A stretch of DNA of 64,000 nucleotides from Paguma larvata (GCA_030068075.1 CM057829.1:84125132-84189131), one strand, 5' to 3'; numbered from the stretch's first letter, positions 1-14,640 are shown. Translations and numbers: made by a program. The notes: generated by a model not told the origin, from the sequence alone.

Positions 1-2069
1 CATATTTATAATTGAATGAATGGAAAGATACATCTAAATCTATGAATAGTGAAAACACAATTATATGTACTCAATAGCATGACATAGGAGATAGATTGCT
101 TATTTAAAATGCACTAATTCAAACTATGATTTTTAGGAAACTGCCTGTCATACAGAGAGCACTCAGCAAATTGTTAACTCTTCTCATTATGTGTCGGTAT
201 TCCCAACCAGTCCAACTTTCCAAACATATTAATTTCTAAGGAATTACACTAGATAAATTTCACTTCCATTTTCCTCATTTCCCATGATCACTGTAAAAGA
301 GAGAGCTAAGAAGACACAAAAATCACAGGGTCATTTAAAGGCTTAGAAATTCATTACATAGACAGATTGACAGATATTGCCTATTCCCAAACAAGTTTTG
401 ACCACTACTCAGATTGATAGTTTCCACTTATACCTCAGTTTCTTTGATATTATGGCTAGTGGTAGAGTGTAGCTAGTGTGGTTGGATCTGTTTCATTGAT
501 ATGGCCTTAAACTTCATGAGAATAATGTACATATGTTAAATTTTGCATATCCCAAACCGTAGTACAACTCTTGATAGATTTTTTTTTTACATTCAAAATA
601 CTTTGTGCACTGAATTTAATGGTTTTTAAATGAAACTATAGACTCCCTCCCTGCTTTTTTAGTAGCAAGTTGGTACAGGTTTATTTAGGTTAGTTTTGTT
701 TTTACCTTCTTTTAGAGTAGAAAAGTATCCAGTAACACATGCAAATATTAGCAAACAAAGTATTGATTTTTCTGGGCCTTTGGAATAAACAGAGTTTTCT
801 CCAGTTTTGGGGAGTTTTCATTTCATTTAGCGGCAACGACCTCTACTTTTTGTGTCTTCAATATACAGTGTCTTTTGTCAGTACAGTGGGTAAGCTGATA
901 ATACACATTTCCAATTCCTACCACTCATAATGCCAAGCATAAGTTTCAGATAATATTAATACTAGATTTAAAGAACAAACATAAGAAAAAAAATTAAAAC
1001 TCCAAGTAACAAAACAGAGGAAACATCAAGGTAGAACAATTGCCATCTATCAGGAACCATGAGCTAAGGGTGTTAAATGCAAATCTAGTGGTTGGGACCA
1101 AGTCTGTAATGTGTATGGGGACAAAAGGCAGAGACTTGGATCCAATCAGAGATAGTATACTGTACTTGAGCTTCTATAAAAATATAGCTCAGTGAAAAAA
1201 TTCCCAATAAATGGAAAGATGATGAGAAAATCTCCATCTTTCAGCCTATAGAAGCTACCAGAAAGCCTACTGTCTGGCCGGTACTTACAGTGGAGGATTG
1301 GGATAAGGATTAAAAATCACAGAACTATATCATGAGCTGAGGTCAAGTCCAAATTCACACTCATCACAAGATGTATGAACCCAATCAAAAATGATAATTC
1401 ATGTTTATTTACTATTAATATACTAATCATGATTAAATAATTCTATTAAACAGATATCACTGTGGTCCCCTTAGAAGCATATAATCTAAGACTCAAAGAA
1501 TCTCGCTGTCTCCACTGACAAACATATATAAACCTAGCTGGAAAAAAAAAAAAAGCCCCCAGTAAAAAATTATATACCACTTGAGGAAACACAACTTGCT
1601 TATTCAGTTGGATATTTCGTCTTTTGAATATTCCTCATTTTGCTTTTCCTAATCAAAACAGCTCAAAGACTTTGCATAATGGTGGAAAAATTTAAATATC
1701 TACTCTGCTGAATAGAGTTATAAAACAAAATTTACAAAATGCATCCCTGAGAAACAACTGCTAAAATTTGCTTTATAATAACAGTTAAAGGCATCATTAA
1801 TTTAATTAATTATGCCTGACCTCATTCGCAAAGCAGATATGCAGTAAACATAATCATCTCTAGAGTACTGTTTTTATCTTTTATCAAAAACTTTAAAGAA
1901 CTTAAAAGGATTTTTACTATTAGCCCATGACTGTATTTAAAATACTGTAGTTTGTCACCAAATAAAACATACTTTGAAACTGATTTTCTGTTGAAGTGAT
2001 CACGTTAAGAGTATATGTATTCAGGCTCTCTGCTCTTCCTCCATTGGACAAGTAGCCACATATTCTGGT
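1..2069. other. AT-rich intergenic DNA, no gene recognised
   Basis: This stretch has only short, unrelated open frames, A and T runs and no recognisable CAN SINE, L1 or coding similarity. A 63-codon frame at 739-930 has no feature that sets it apart from chance. I see no promoter-like CpG cluster and no tRNA or snRNA signature. Very old repeats could be present below what can be recognised by eye. Confidence 0.6.
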
Positions 2070-3289
<1,220 letters not shown>

Positions 3290-3294
3290 CCAAA

Positions 3295-3412
3295 ATATGT
3301 GTATTTAAAGTCCACATATAAATAAATTTCATTTACCATAACATCCTCCAAATTCATCCATGTTGTAATGGGTGGTAGATTTATCTCTCTCTCTTTTATA
3401 GCTTAATGTATT
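3295..3412 (-). mobile_element. L1 3'-region fragment, antisense (left part)
   Basis: The + strand reads like the reverse complement of the terminal part of a placental L1: a 'tccacatataaataaa' block, then 'cctccaaattcatccatgttgt' degenerating into 'tttttatagctta'. This is the familiar end-of-ORF2/3'UTR stretch seen antisense. It starts directly after the GAPDH pseudogene and breaks off near 3412; the matching continuation resumes near 3766. Confidence 0.6.
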
Positions 3413-3765
3413 TTAATAACAAACTGACAGAACAGCACAGAAGAAAGGCATTAAAAACCTGTATTTGCATGTAGGATAATGTTAGAAAAGTGTAGTGAAT
3501 GATAGAATCTACTGTATGATAAAAAATGCCACAAACACTATTGTCATCAATAAGAAATGTACTTGTTTTAAAAAATCCAAATGCTGGCATTGTCCAGAAA
3601 AATATAACAGGTTTATTTATAATTGTTATAAATTTGCACTGGTGAAACAAGTTCACTGAATATTTAGACTTGCATTAATGCTTTCTGTTCTGTATTTACA
3701 TTAAAAATTCACATACAAGTGGAATAATATTCAGCTTATATGTGTATTAAAGCTGTATATAAATG
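3413..3765. other. Unrecognised insert interrupting an L1 fragment
   Basis: About 350 bp lying between two parts of what appears to be one antisense L1 fragment. It is AT-rich, with no CAN SINE head, CT tract or A-tail, and no coding frame of note (an 86-codon antisense frame at 3396-3656 looks like chance). It could be a badly decayed element, or the two L1 parts could be independent fragments. Confidence 0.35.
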
Positions 3766-4315
3766 ATAATTATATATATACATATATATATATATACATA
3801 TACACACATTTTCTTTATTCACGTGTCAATGATACTTAGATTATTTCTACAAGTTGGTTTTTGTGAATAATGCTACAGTTAACATCGGAGTAAAACTATC
3901 TCTTTGAGTTCATGGTTTTGTGTCCCTTGGATATATACCCAGAAGGGGGATTTCTTGGTCTATGGTAGTTCTATTTGTAATTTCTTGAGGAACCTCCACA
4001 CTGTTTTCCACAATGGCTATACCAGTTTACATTCCCACAAACATTATACAAGAGTTTGCTTTTCCCAGCATTCTCACCAGCATTCATCTATTATCTTTAT
4101 AATAAGAGACTTCTTAACAGCTGCGAATTGATATCTCATCACGGTTTTTGATTTACATTTCCCTAATGATTAGGGATGTGAAGTACCTTTTCATGTACCT
4201 GTTGGAAGTTGGTATGTTTTTGGATAATTACCTGTTTAGGCCCTTTGCCATTTTTTAATTGGGTTGGCTTTGTTTTTCTTGCAGTTGAGTTATGTGAGTC
4301 CTCTTATCTGTATTT
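3766..4315 (-). mobile_element. L1 ORF2 3'-end fragment, antisense (right part)
   Basis: The + strand carries the classic reverse complement of the L1 ORF2 C-terminal region: 'gaataatgctacag', 'ggatatatacccagaag', 'aggaacctccacactgtttt', 'catttccctaatgatta' and 'cttttcatgtacctgttgg', in the expected order. It begins with an AT-rich simple repeat (3770-3806), typical of this point in L1 copies. It is 5'-truncated and heavily mutated, with no usable frame. Confidence 0.85.
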
Positions 4316-6675
4316 ATTCTAGCAAGGCTAGAATACATGTTCCATGTGTTTTTGGAATCCTTTTTTACAATGGATTTCAGAAAATGTATTACCTTACTTT
4401 AGAAAATCTCATGTACTAATGGGTCAAAGGCCAAGATTTCCTGCTCAATGCCTTCCCACTGTATTCAGTTTAGGGTTTTTGTTGCTGATGTTGTTTGTTT
4501 CTTCTCCACATCTGCTTAGCCACTATTTGTGCCTATTTTAGAGTTGTTTATTTTGATTAAAACTGCACGGTTCTATGCATCAGAAAGATAAAGTATTTTC
4601 TATGATTTTAATTAGGAATCTCCTCCATATCCATCATATATCTGACTTAGTTTCATTTGTATGTTTCCAGCCTACTCAAGGGCAATATGTGAAGCAAGTC
4701 GATATCATGCGTGTAATTGACTGATTGCTGTTAATTTGAAATATGTGAATTTGAGAACTGCCTTTGTATATTTTCATTAACATGCCATCCTTCACTCGAA
4801 ATGATCCAGCTCTTGGCACATCACTAATAGATATTTGTTTTGTGTTGTTTTTTAGTGGTCATGATGAATTTGGGCTGATCATTCCACACACCGCTGTCTG
4901 TTTTTTCCTGTGACTAATGGGCTATAGCTGGCATGGCAGGCTTATAGATATTATCCTTGCCTTTAAAGGAAGACAAAAATGGCAATAAGATTATAATGTT
5001 GGGTTTATTTACTAGGCCAAGAATCATAAAGGCATTGTAAAATTATTATCTAGTCAAAAGTTAGAATTCTAAATTACCTAGTTAAAAATTGGATAACTTG
5101 AACCAAAAGAAAAGTTAAATTCACATAAACTTTATTGTCATTCTATATACTATCAGTATTACAGGAAGTAACTTGCAATTAATGATATCAAATTAAAATG
5201 CCAATAAAATAAGGGCTAATGCAGAAACATAACAGTTTGGTAAAATGTAACATTGTTTGTAGTGTTTATGAAGCTATTGTCTCTCAGCTTCAACACTCTT
5301 TTGTCTCTCCCTCTTCTACACTCTTTTGTAAGCTGGGGCTTCAATTCTCCTTTATCAAGAGAGACATACAAGAGAAGGTATGGTAGGAAAAGAGGAGAAA
5401 AAATTTTCTCTTGTCCTTTTGCTTATTGGCTCTCCTAGCACAATAATGTCCCTTTACCCCTGCAGCTGATCCTTCCAACCCCCTGCTTCCCTGGATACTC
5501 CAAAACCAGCTGCAATAAACTCTCTCACCTAAGTAGAACCTACTTCCCAGAAGAATAGACACTGATCTGTGTCTAGGAGGCCCTCCTTCTCTAAGATTCT
5601 AGATTCTAGCATCACCTTTGTTTCTCCATCTGGATGGGTAACATCTTCTTCCTGTAGTTATTGCTATTTTATTATTTCAGTATTTTATCTATTTTTTAAT
5701 CCTCCAAACATCTGTTTACTCAATCTTCTATCAGAGCAAATTATGTCTGTTAAAAGATATAATAATGAGTTTCTATTTTCCTGATCCTTCTGGTAGACAA
5801 TCATAAGAGAAAGTTAATTTTCCTGGATATTATCTAATTTTAATTGAAAAAAATGTATGAAAGTTTTTAATTTATAGTGTACCTTTGAAATATCAATCAT
5901 TAGTTAACTCTGTTGTCTGTTAGACCAATTACTTACTTCTTGTGTTACAAGATTTTATAAAAAGAAAAATTTGAGATCTACATAAAGTCTGAGAATTTAA
6001 GTGACTATGGTAGGTTCTGACATTGTTATTGTTTTTGATTTGATCTGTGACCTTCAGGAAAATTATTTCTCCTCACCCCCAAATACACAAAAAGCTGTAT
6101 GGTTCTGATTTGCTAATCACAGAACCACATTTCCCCTAATTTCAGAAGTAGCTTCTTCAGATTCCCTTTTCTAAAAGGTTAATCATGAGTGCAGACACAG
6201 AAATAATTTGGATTGAATCATCCAATGGCAATATGTAAGACATCATGCATGCATTTCAGCATTTAATACCCATGGTTATTGTTCATAGGCCCAATCCTTT
6301 CCTTCTTCCTTCTGTTCTGGGAGCTACCAAATATTTTTTTGAGTAAATAATAATTGCTTTCTTAATATATACAACAGCTCTGCTTAGATATTGCTTTATA
6401 GGTGTCTGCTTTCCCATCTACATTTCTCAGCTACCTTCTTTAACTGGACAAAGTTTTATTTTTCTCAATTTCTTTAAAACATGCAATTAGAGAATCACAT
6501 CTGCTGTAATATCTTTATGAACTCACATAATATTTTTATAAAATACTTTAATACAAACCTTAGGAATATAATTGGCACTCTGTAATTTCTTAAGTGTAGT
6601 GTAATTCTATTTAGGAAGTTAGCCTAGATAATATTTTTAAAGCTTATTTATATGATAATAACAAAATACATTATA
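4316..6675. other. AT-rich intergenic DNA, no gene recognised
   Basis: Unique-looking sequence with scattered short frames of 60-75 codons that show no family resemblance. No CAN SINE or L1 block is visible. A slightly GC-richer patch near 5270-5560 holds two overlapping opposite-strand frames, neither of which is recognisable. Confidence 0.5.
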
Positions 6676-6686
6676 TAGAACCAAAA

Positions 6687-6804
6687 GTTATTTTTTTAAA
6701 GATTCTTGTTTTAAGGAATCTCTACACCTGACATGGGGCTCGAACATACAACTCTGAGATTAAGAGTCACATGCTTTAACAACTGAGCCAGCCAGGTGCC
6801 CTTT
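6687..6804 (-). mobile_element. Short CAN SINE (SINEC type), antisense
   Basis: The + strand shows the reverse complement of a tRNA-derived carnivore SINE: a T-rich start ('tttttttaaagattcttg'), the 'ggggctcgaac' B-box region, and the head 'aactgagccagccaggtgcc'. It is the short form without a long CT-rich stretch. Candidate target-site duplications are 'gaaccaaa' at 6678-6685 and 6806-6813. Confidence 0.88.
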
Positions 6805-6894
6805 GGAACCAAATTTTAAATTGTGGCTTAAGTTCTCTTACTTTATTGATACCCACAGAATTTACTGGTGTCCCACTAACCTTATTTATTTCTG

Positions 6895-7100
6895 AATATA
6901 TTTATTCAATAAATATTTATGGAGTTTTTGCATATGCTAAGGCCTGTGGTATGTATTAAGGATGGAGAGTTAAAAACAACTCTGTTATCGAGGAAATTCC
7001 ATTTTAGTGGGAGAAATGGACAACTAAAGAAGTACCGTGCAACATAATAAAATCTATTATAATACTAGGTACAGGATGACATAGAGACAGATGAGTGGCA
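6895..7100 (-). mobile_element. L2-like LINE remnant, antisense
   Basis: The order 'tattcaataaatatttat', a decayed 'ggcctgtggtatgtattaaggatgg', then 'ccattttagtgggag' resembles the reverse complement of the L2 3' end, whose sense form ends in CTCAATAAATATTTGTTGAATGAA. It is old and diverged. Confidence 0.45.
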
Positions 7101-7548
7101 TCTAGTAAGCCTAGGAATAAAGAAAAAGCTTATAAAGAAGATGTGATAAAAGAATAAGAAAAAAAGAAGAAAGGAAAATTACCCCAAAGATAGAGAACAA
7201 AATTTTTCAGATTTTGCTCTTTTAGAACAAAGCTTTTATGAGGGAAATACAAGTGACCAGGCAATAGCCAGAATTCATTGATCCTTGTATGCCATGCTAA
7301 AGTTAGGTTTTTGCCTGATATCCTTTTGAAGAGTTAAACTATGATTGGGTTAATAAAACACCACCTACATCTATTATTTTTTCCTATTGTAGTAGCAGGT
7401 AAATGACTTCCAATAACTCTTCCTTTGATTACAAAGTATTCAACAATAAATAATTAGTAATTTACATATTGTAGATGCAGCAGTAGATAACCTTTCCCCT
7501 AAAATTCCACTAAGATGAAAACATCTTAAGTGTTTTATTTTAAATAAG

Positions 7549-7578
7549 TATATTAAAGGATTGTTATCCTTTAATATA
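7549..7578. repeat. Perfect inverted repeat, 13-bp arms with 4-nt loop
   Basis: The left arm 'tatattaaaggat' (7549-7561) is the exact reverse complement of the right arm 'atcctttaatata' (7566-7578), separated by 'tgtt'. The stem is AT-rich. No gene or recognised mobile element surrounds it, and it is shorter than a typical microRNA precursor stem. Confidence 0.9.
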
Positions 7579-7901
7579 AATTTGTTGATTTTCAACATAT
7601 GAAAATAAGCTGATAACTAATTGAGAGTATACATCACTAGAAAGATGAACAGCGGTTTATATTTTAAATGCTACAAGATGTGGTGAGTAGTCACAACTCA
7701 GTTTGTATAGATGGAATGTTTATTTCATTTTATTTTATTGTAGTAATTGGTAACAACATTGTTTTATTGAGTCTTATAAACATTGGGCAGTAGTTAACTT
7801 GGCAATAATAATATCTTGCCAGTAATAATATCCCATTTTAACCCAGTAATCATTGAGACGGTTCTAGTTTAAAACCTAGTGGGAAAGTCAGAGATTTGTA
7901 A

Positions 7902-7928
7902 TGTGTGTGTGTGTGTGTGTGTGTGTGT
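7902..7928. repeat. (TG)n microsatellite
   Basis: An uninterrupted run of TG dinucleotides, about 13 units. Its translation gives the V-C-V-C stretch in a chance 106-codon frame at 7879-8199. Confidence 0.98.
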
Positions 7929-8699
7929 TTCTCATTTGCAAGTTGCTTCCACAGGGACCCATGTCCTATTTACTAAACATTCTGAATGGGAGCAGAGGCT
8001 ACCCTCTAACCCAAAAGATCATTCTAATTATCATTTACTGTGTTTAACCTTTAGTAATGAACAGTATTTTTTAGTGATTTTCGATGTCAATTCTAAGCAC
8101 ACATACACTCTCGCTCTCAGTTCTCTAGCTTTCTATCTTAATCTCTTAGATGTTTCCTTTGTCAGACAAATGTTGGCTTCATCCAATGTTAGTTTTTAGC
8201 ATTAGAGATGATATGATTCTTCTTTGTTTTCATCAAGTAGGAATGAGAATTACTTGCTTATTTTTACCAAAATCCTGGAGAAATTTTTTCCCTGGTCTCT
8301 TAATGGCCCAGATAGTTTAAAATCTATCAAATTGGGAATGAATCACTCACTGGTAAAGACAGTGAATTAGTCTACCATAATTTATTTAGGATAAACATCT
8401 AAGGGGGAGAATGAATAGTGAATATAAGTCACAATATCCATTATAAACAAATAACATTTTATTTAAATGAAACTCAGTTTCTCTGAATTAGAGTAATCAT
8501 AACTCTTGCTTTATGGCACACTCTCATTGTCAGTCCATGAATTACCTAGTTATGATGCATATATGGATGGATAGATAAATAGAGATAGAGAAACAGAAAG
8601 GGGTGGAGAGAAAGAAACAGAAGAGAAGATAGAGAATATTTTTAGTCTGAGAATTTAAAGAAATGTTTTGTAAATTTGTAATAATTTTAAATGGAAAAG

Positions 8700-8805
8700 T
8701 TTAGGCTCTAGCTTTGGGACTAAGGGCAAAATACTTACAAACTAATAATAGAAGCTAATTCAAGAGTTCTTGTGAGAATTGAATGAGATAATTTACTTAA
8801 GACCA
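8700..8805 (+). mobile_element. MIR SINE remnant (weak)
   Basis: 'gggcaaaatacttac' followed by 'gtgagaattgaatgagataat' follows the order of the MIR core and 3' half (GGGCAAGTTACTTAAC ... GTGAGGATTAAATGAGATAAT). It is short and diverged. Confidence 0.45.
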
Positions 8806-9394
8806 TAATCCATTATCTCACCACCCAGACTTAATCATGGTGTAGTATTTGTGGTCTTCTGTTTTCTCTGCTCCCAAACATATATAGTGAAAACTAAGTT
8901 TCCTTTTGGTGTTCTAGTTCTCAGAGTACATTCTCAGAAAAGGTGCAAAACTGTAATTAGTGGTTTGGGTATATGTGAAAACCCAATGTTCATCCAATTC
9001 TTGGCTAAAATAGCTTCCCCAAATCTGTTTTCCATTGTCGTACACCATTGCTCTCTGCCTTTCTCTTTTGCATTTGTCTTTCCACTCTTCCTATTTCTCT
9101 CCTGTTTCAGTTGTCAGCAACTCTCTGTAATTCAAGGCCCCCTTATCCAGAGTATTCTACTTGCAATGAAATGCCCTAATCTTAAACTATTCCTCTACTG
9201 TCTCCCTACTGGCTTTACAGAGAGAGAGAGAACAAGAATGAATGTGTGTATGGGGGAGGGGGGAGCACAGAACTACATCTCCAAATGTTGGTTAAGGCAC
9301 AATTGAAAAGGCACCCTCTAATATTGTCAATGATAGAATTAACTGATTCAAACTTGTCGAAAGCTATTTGCTAATATGCATGCATCAAAAATCT

Positions 9395-10080
9395 TAATTA
9401 GTTCGATTAATATTTAAAGAACACCTATCATCAACCAAGAGATGTCCTAGATGTGATGAAATAGGTAAAAACAAAAGGACAAAACCCTGGCCTTTTCCAA
9501 GTGACATTGCGTTGGGTGTAAAAAAAATAAACAATGATGAAAAAACTAATTGTCTGGTAATAAGAGCTACAAAGCAAAATAAAACAGGACTAAGAAGAAT
9601 ATTAGGATAGAGAGTGCCATGATACAAATGGTGGTTACTGAGGGCATCTCGGATAAGTATCAGATGAGCAGAAACCTGAAAGAAGGGAGGGAATGGACCA
9701 CCTACCTATGTGGGGGAAGAGCAATCCAGGTAGACAGAATAGTATTTAAAAGAACCTAGGGAAAGAGCATGTTTGACATGTTTGAAGTAAAACTAGGAAG
9801 CCAATGTGGGTGACAGAGTATTGGGACAGAGAGGAAGATCAGAGATGTGGAATAGTCTGATCAGGTAAGGGTTTATAAGACATGATGAGGACTTTTATTC
9901 AGTGAACCAAACCATCATTAGTATGCTTTGAACCGGACAGGCATGACATAACCTAAATTTTAACTGTACCCTTCTAGTTGTATGCATGATGCAAGAGGGG
10001 AAGGGTAGAATAATCTATAGAAGATGAAGCTGGTCTAAATATGGTCGCAGTAGCACAAGTATTAAGAATTAGGTGTGTTT
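9395..10080 (-). mobile_element. L2-like ancient repeat, antisense
   Basis: A long decayed block in the order known from antisense L2 3' regions: 'aagaacacctatcatc', a 'cctggccttttccaag' counterpart of the 'catggagcttac' region, then 'gcagaaacctgaaagaagg', 'gggggaagagcaatccagg' and 'gggaaagagcat'. The extent and exact family need a masker run. No coding potential survives. Confidence 0.45.
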
Positions 10081-10606
10081 TGGACACACTTCACAGAAAT
10101 AGTATATGCTACTGCAATGAATGTGCATTTTCGGGGAAATTGAGAATCCTAAAATGATTCAAGTTTTGTACATTTTAAGTTTTAGATACTTATTCTGTTT
10201 GGAGACATTATTTAGTTGCACCTATAACTTCAGAGTTTAGGAGAGATGCCTGGTCAGAGCTCCACAGTCAAGAGTCTTCCATGTATAGTTTTATAACCAT
10301 AAGAAGGGTGTGAAATTACCTAGGGAATAAATCTAGAGAGAGAGTCTGAAAACTCTTCATGTTCTTTGAATCAGAAATTCCACTTTTGAAGAGTTGTCCT
10401 AATGTTATAATCACACAAGCAAACTCTGCTTCCTCTATGAGGATAACATCACAAGCTATTTTACTAAAAGAGTAAGAAAAAATTTAAACAATTTTTATGT
10501 ATTGATTTTTGGAAAGGTATAAAATTAAAAACCTTGTTTACAAATAGTACTTAATGGCATACACACATGTAGATGTATTAAGATGTATTGCTGTTCTTAC
10601 ATTTCT

Positions 10607-10810
10607 TTGTTGTAAATTTATTCATTTTGAGGGAGAGAAGGGTAAGGAGGGTGGGAGGGAGGGGCTGAGAGATAGAGGGAGTCACAAGCAGGCTCCGTGC
10701 TGTCAACAAGGAACCTAACATGGAACTCAGTCTCACAAACCATGAGATCATGACCTGAGCCAAGATCAAGAGTCAGATGCTTAACTAACTGAGCCACCCA
10801 GGTGCCCCCA
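10607..10810 (-). mobile_element. CAN SINE, antisense, with 13-bp target-site duplication
   Basis: The reverse complement of a feliform CAN SINE: a degraded tail, a GA-rich tract ('gggagagaagggtaagg'), 'ggctccgtgctgtcaac', 'ccatgagatcatgacctgag' and the head 'actgagccacccaggtgcccc'. It is flanked by an exact duplication 'ttcttacatttct' at 10594-10606 and 10811-10823, which fixes both boundaries. Confidence 0.97.
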
Positions 10811-10823
10811 TTCTTACATTTCT

Positions 10824-13800
10824 AAAAAGAAATTGGTAAAATATCACAAAGAATTACTGAGTTTTAAGCATTATGTATTAATAGTTTGTGTTCTTTTACA
10901 TTGGATAATTGCTCCCAATTTCACATTAATATTAAGCTGATTCTTGATATAGATATCCCCGGAGCTGTTCTCAGAAGGACTTACATTTTTATCTCAGATA
11001 TATCTCTTTTTGCTGAAATACTAATCCTTCACTCCATGGGAGAGAACTCAGGTATTTTCATTGTATAAACCTCTGAATTTTAAATAATACTAAGTTATCT
11101 TGAAACTGAGACACCTTACGTATTCACAGGGGTGGACAACTTTTCAAACACCTCAGTCTATTTTTTAGATACCATCAGGGAAGAGGGGGTTCATGTGAGG
11201 GAGACTCTATTGATAACATGTAATCTGCATATAAAAGCGAAGCTTATTATGTATCTGATCTGTTACTTGTGAAAACTTAAGAAAAACTAAGCATAAAAAC
11301 CACCATAGAAGGGTCACAGGAAGCTCGGAGAATAGTGTTGGATATTTGGTAACTCGTTATACATTTCAATGTCGATTTGATTTTCTCTATTTCTAGTTGA
11401 TGGGCCAAATTATGACCTCAGATATAAGTGAAACATATTTTTTCTATGATGAAACTGAAGGAAATGGTGACTTTGGATGATTTCTACAAATGAAATGATC
11501 TAACACAAATGCCATATTAATTCTAAAGGAAGTTATGACTTGTGTCAGCAAGCACCTTACTTTTTGACACTGAACTTTCCTTAGAAAGATCAGGGTGCCT
11601 TCTATGTATAAATTAACTTATGATAGCAAAAATAAATGGTTTTTGTGGATACAGAAGTGAAGTGAAGATCAGATGGATTAGGTAACTAATGCTTTATTAT
11701 CCAGACCTACACAGTTATTCTACACCTTTTTTCTCCCTCAGACATAAATTTGAAGGCTTAAGATCAGGAGCTACTTTGCGACTCAGACTCCATATTTTAT
11801 ATCTCAGGAAAGTGAGACATTTAAAAAGTTAACAGTTAATTTCTTATTACTCTAAAATAAATGTTGAAAAAAATCCCACTCTACCCACGTTCAAATGCTT
11901 TCTATAATCTGACAGTTTGGAGAAATGCTTTATAAAATTTTTTACAATATGCTACTTTCTTTGATAACTTTGTCATTTTCCAAATGTGTTTAGCCTTGCA
12001 CTCATATTCTAAAGAAGCTGTCGCACAAAGACATCCCTCGTATAAATCTAAATAATGAACAAAGAGTCATACGGGCAACTTCACAAAACTTTCTTGTTAA
12101 AGTTGCAAGATTTCTCCACATAATCCCCTTAAATCAGCCCAAACGATTATGGGGCTGTTATCAAATAAGTTATTCTGCAATTAAGAAGGAAATATTTGTT
12201 AAGCATTCACATCAGTGAAACAATTGATACTATGTAGTTTTGTTGTAAATCACAGAAATCTATAAGCTTGATCAATGTTTCACTCTTTAGTGAATATTTT
12301 TATTTTTTCACATAGAGTTTATCAGAAAAATAACAAAATTGATTGATTTAATTTGTAAATACTTACTTCTTCTGTAACACTGGAAGTGCTAACATATATC
12401 AACATGCTCACAAGACCAATAAATAAAAGAACTATAGAAAACTCAAAAATATACCAGCTCTCTGTTTTATAACAACCAGGCAGGATAAAGGACTGAGCAG
12501 GTAAATGGACAACAGAGCAAACCATCTTCATAGACTTTGTGTTCACCACATCAATTCCCTTCATATTCTGATCCATTGAACTTAAAATTAGCAAGTGGAG
12601 TATTGAAGAAACTTCCCAGGAAAACGTTGGTATAAAAACACCAAATTGTATACTTTAATTAGACTATAATTTTTCTTTGAGGGGGAATACTGTCATCTTT
12701 GCCAAAGAAGGAAGCATTTTTATGCCAAAGTTAATATGACAGTCCTGAAACTTGAACTTATCCATTTAGTGGAAAGCTTGCAGGAAGTGACAGACTTAAA
12801 CATCTTGCTGCTTAACTTTGCTCTGTCTATAATATTTGGGCAAAATTCTCATTATTTCTTTTATGAATTTGAAAAAGCACTTATTTATTTTTATGTTTTG
12901 GAAGTTGAAATGTGTTCCTGAATGTGAGAAATCCCTTTTACTTCACCATATGCCATCTTGTCTTTTTGACACTCCAAGCCTGGAAATATCTCAAATGTGC
13001 AGACTTCTGATTTCCAAATTATCTACTGCCAAGAAGGGAAGTGGGTATCTGAAACTCAGCCACAGACCTTGGCAAATTTCAAATTCAGAATAAAACTTTA
13101 CTTTAAAATTGTGCTCAAAAGTTGAAAGGGATTTTTTATGTCTAATTTGTGTTCTATTCCTATTGCAGAAGTGAGTGAAAATTATTATACCCTGGTTTAA
13201 AAGGCTTATTTTTCCTCCTTGGGCAGTTTTGAAGGATTAAGAAGTGGATTAAAGTTTCTATTCTTTTGTATTTAAATTTGACAGTGTAAAGAGTGACAAA
13301 TTCCTACTAACTGAGTAGAAATGTTGCTGAAGAAAGCACATCATTTGGGATTTTTTAACAGTGGCTATCACTAGATTTTTAAAGGTATGTGAGCAAATTC
13401 TAGTCTATGGAAAGTGGCTTGTCCAGCAGTACAATGAAATATCTGTGTTTTTGTTTGGTGCGCCTCCAAACTGAAAGTAAATGGTGATTTTCCTATGTCA
13501 CTTATTAAACTTGTGTTATTGCTGAAACAAAGTGTGCTCTAATTAAAACTCAAAGAAATTCAATCACTTCAAATATTTAGCTACCTGCAAATATAGTTTT
13601 GGATCAGTTATGAATGATATTGTACCACAGAATAAGGGAGTTTATAATTGAATGGAAACAATAAGATATTTAGATTGCAGATTGGGAAAAATAGTTTAGA
13701 AAGCTCCATTCATTTGGGAGATAGTTTAAGTATGATTTATTGTGAATTTTTTAAAACTCTTTTAAGTTAACTTTTTAACTACTTAAGTTAACAAAAAACA

Positions 13801-14640
13801 AGTTTGAACTCTAGAAATGACAGAGCATGATAATTTAAGTCCGTCTTGATAAAATAACATAAAACATGGAACTGAGCTTACTGAAAAGAAAGAGAAATCT
13901 TCATGTGTCAAATAACAGTGAGAATTCATAGTTGCTTGGGGTGTGAGAGGGTGCTTGTCTCAGCAATTTGGGGATTGGAGGAACAAATTCCCACAGGGAC
14001 CCAAAGAGTGATGTCTTTATACACAGTGATGCGGCAGCTGGAGTTGAGACTTCCTATGTAAAGCTACACCCTGAAAGATTACTATTTCAGTAGAAATGCA
14101 GAAATGGCAAAGTCTATCTTTAAGCACCAAACAATAATAAGTATTTATGTATGTCACTGACGAATTACTAGGGATGGAAGGAGGGAGGGAGATTTTCTTG
14201 GGAATTCTTTTTATGTCATAACATCAGGAGTAGATTTGTGTTACCTAAGTTTAGGGAAATTCCTGAAGTAAAACTTATCCCCCCTCCAAAAAAAATCCAA
14301 AGACCAGTAATATCTCTGGAATTCTTGGCAAAAAAACAAATATGAAACTACACTGGAAGCACATTCATTCAAAATATCATGGATGAGATTAAATTAAACA
14401 CAGCAATAATAAATGTAAATGGGAAAACAACTTGCCAAATAAAAGGCAATAAATGTGAAATGGATAGCAAAACAAAATCTGTAAATACTCTAAGCCATAA
14501 AGAAGATACAGATACAGTTAGGTTACAATAGGATATAAATCTATATAAAGAGCTAGTATGCTTATAATTTAACATACAAAATAAACTTTAAAGTGAGAAT
14601 ATATTATTAGGAATTAAAATGGTTCCTCTCTAATAATAAA
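10824..14640. other. Intergenic DNA, no gene recognised
   Basis: About 3.8 kb without a recognisable SINE or L1. Frames such as 12322-12594 (minus, 90 codons) and 12836-13093 (plus, 85 codons) lack any motif I can name. The composition is AT-rich and even, and no CpG island is seen. Confidence 0.5.

Noticed and set aside
8851..9306. 151-codon plus-strand open frame rich in F, L and S
   Set aside because: It comes from pyrimidine-rich low-complexity sequence; there is no recognisable domain, conserved start context or gene structure.
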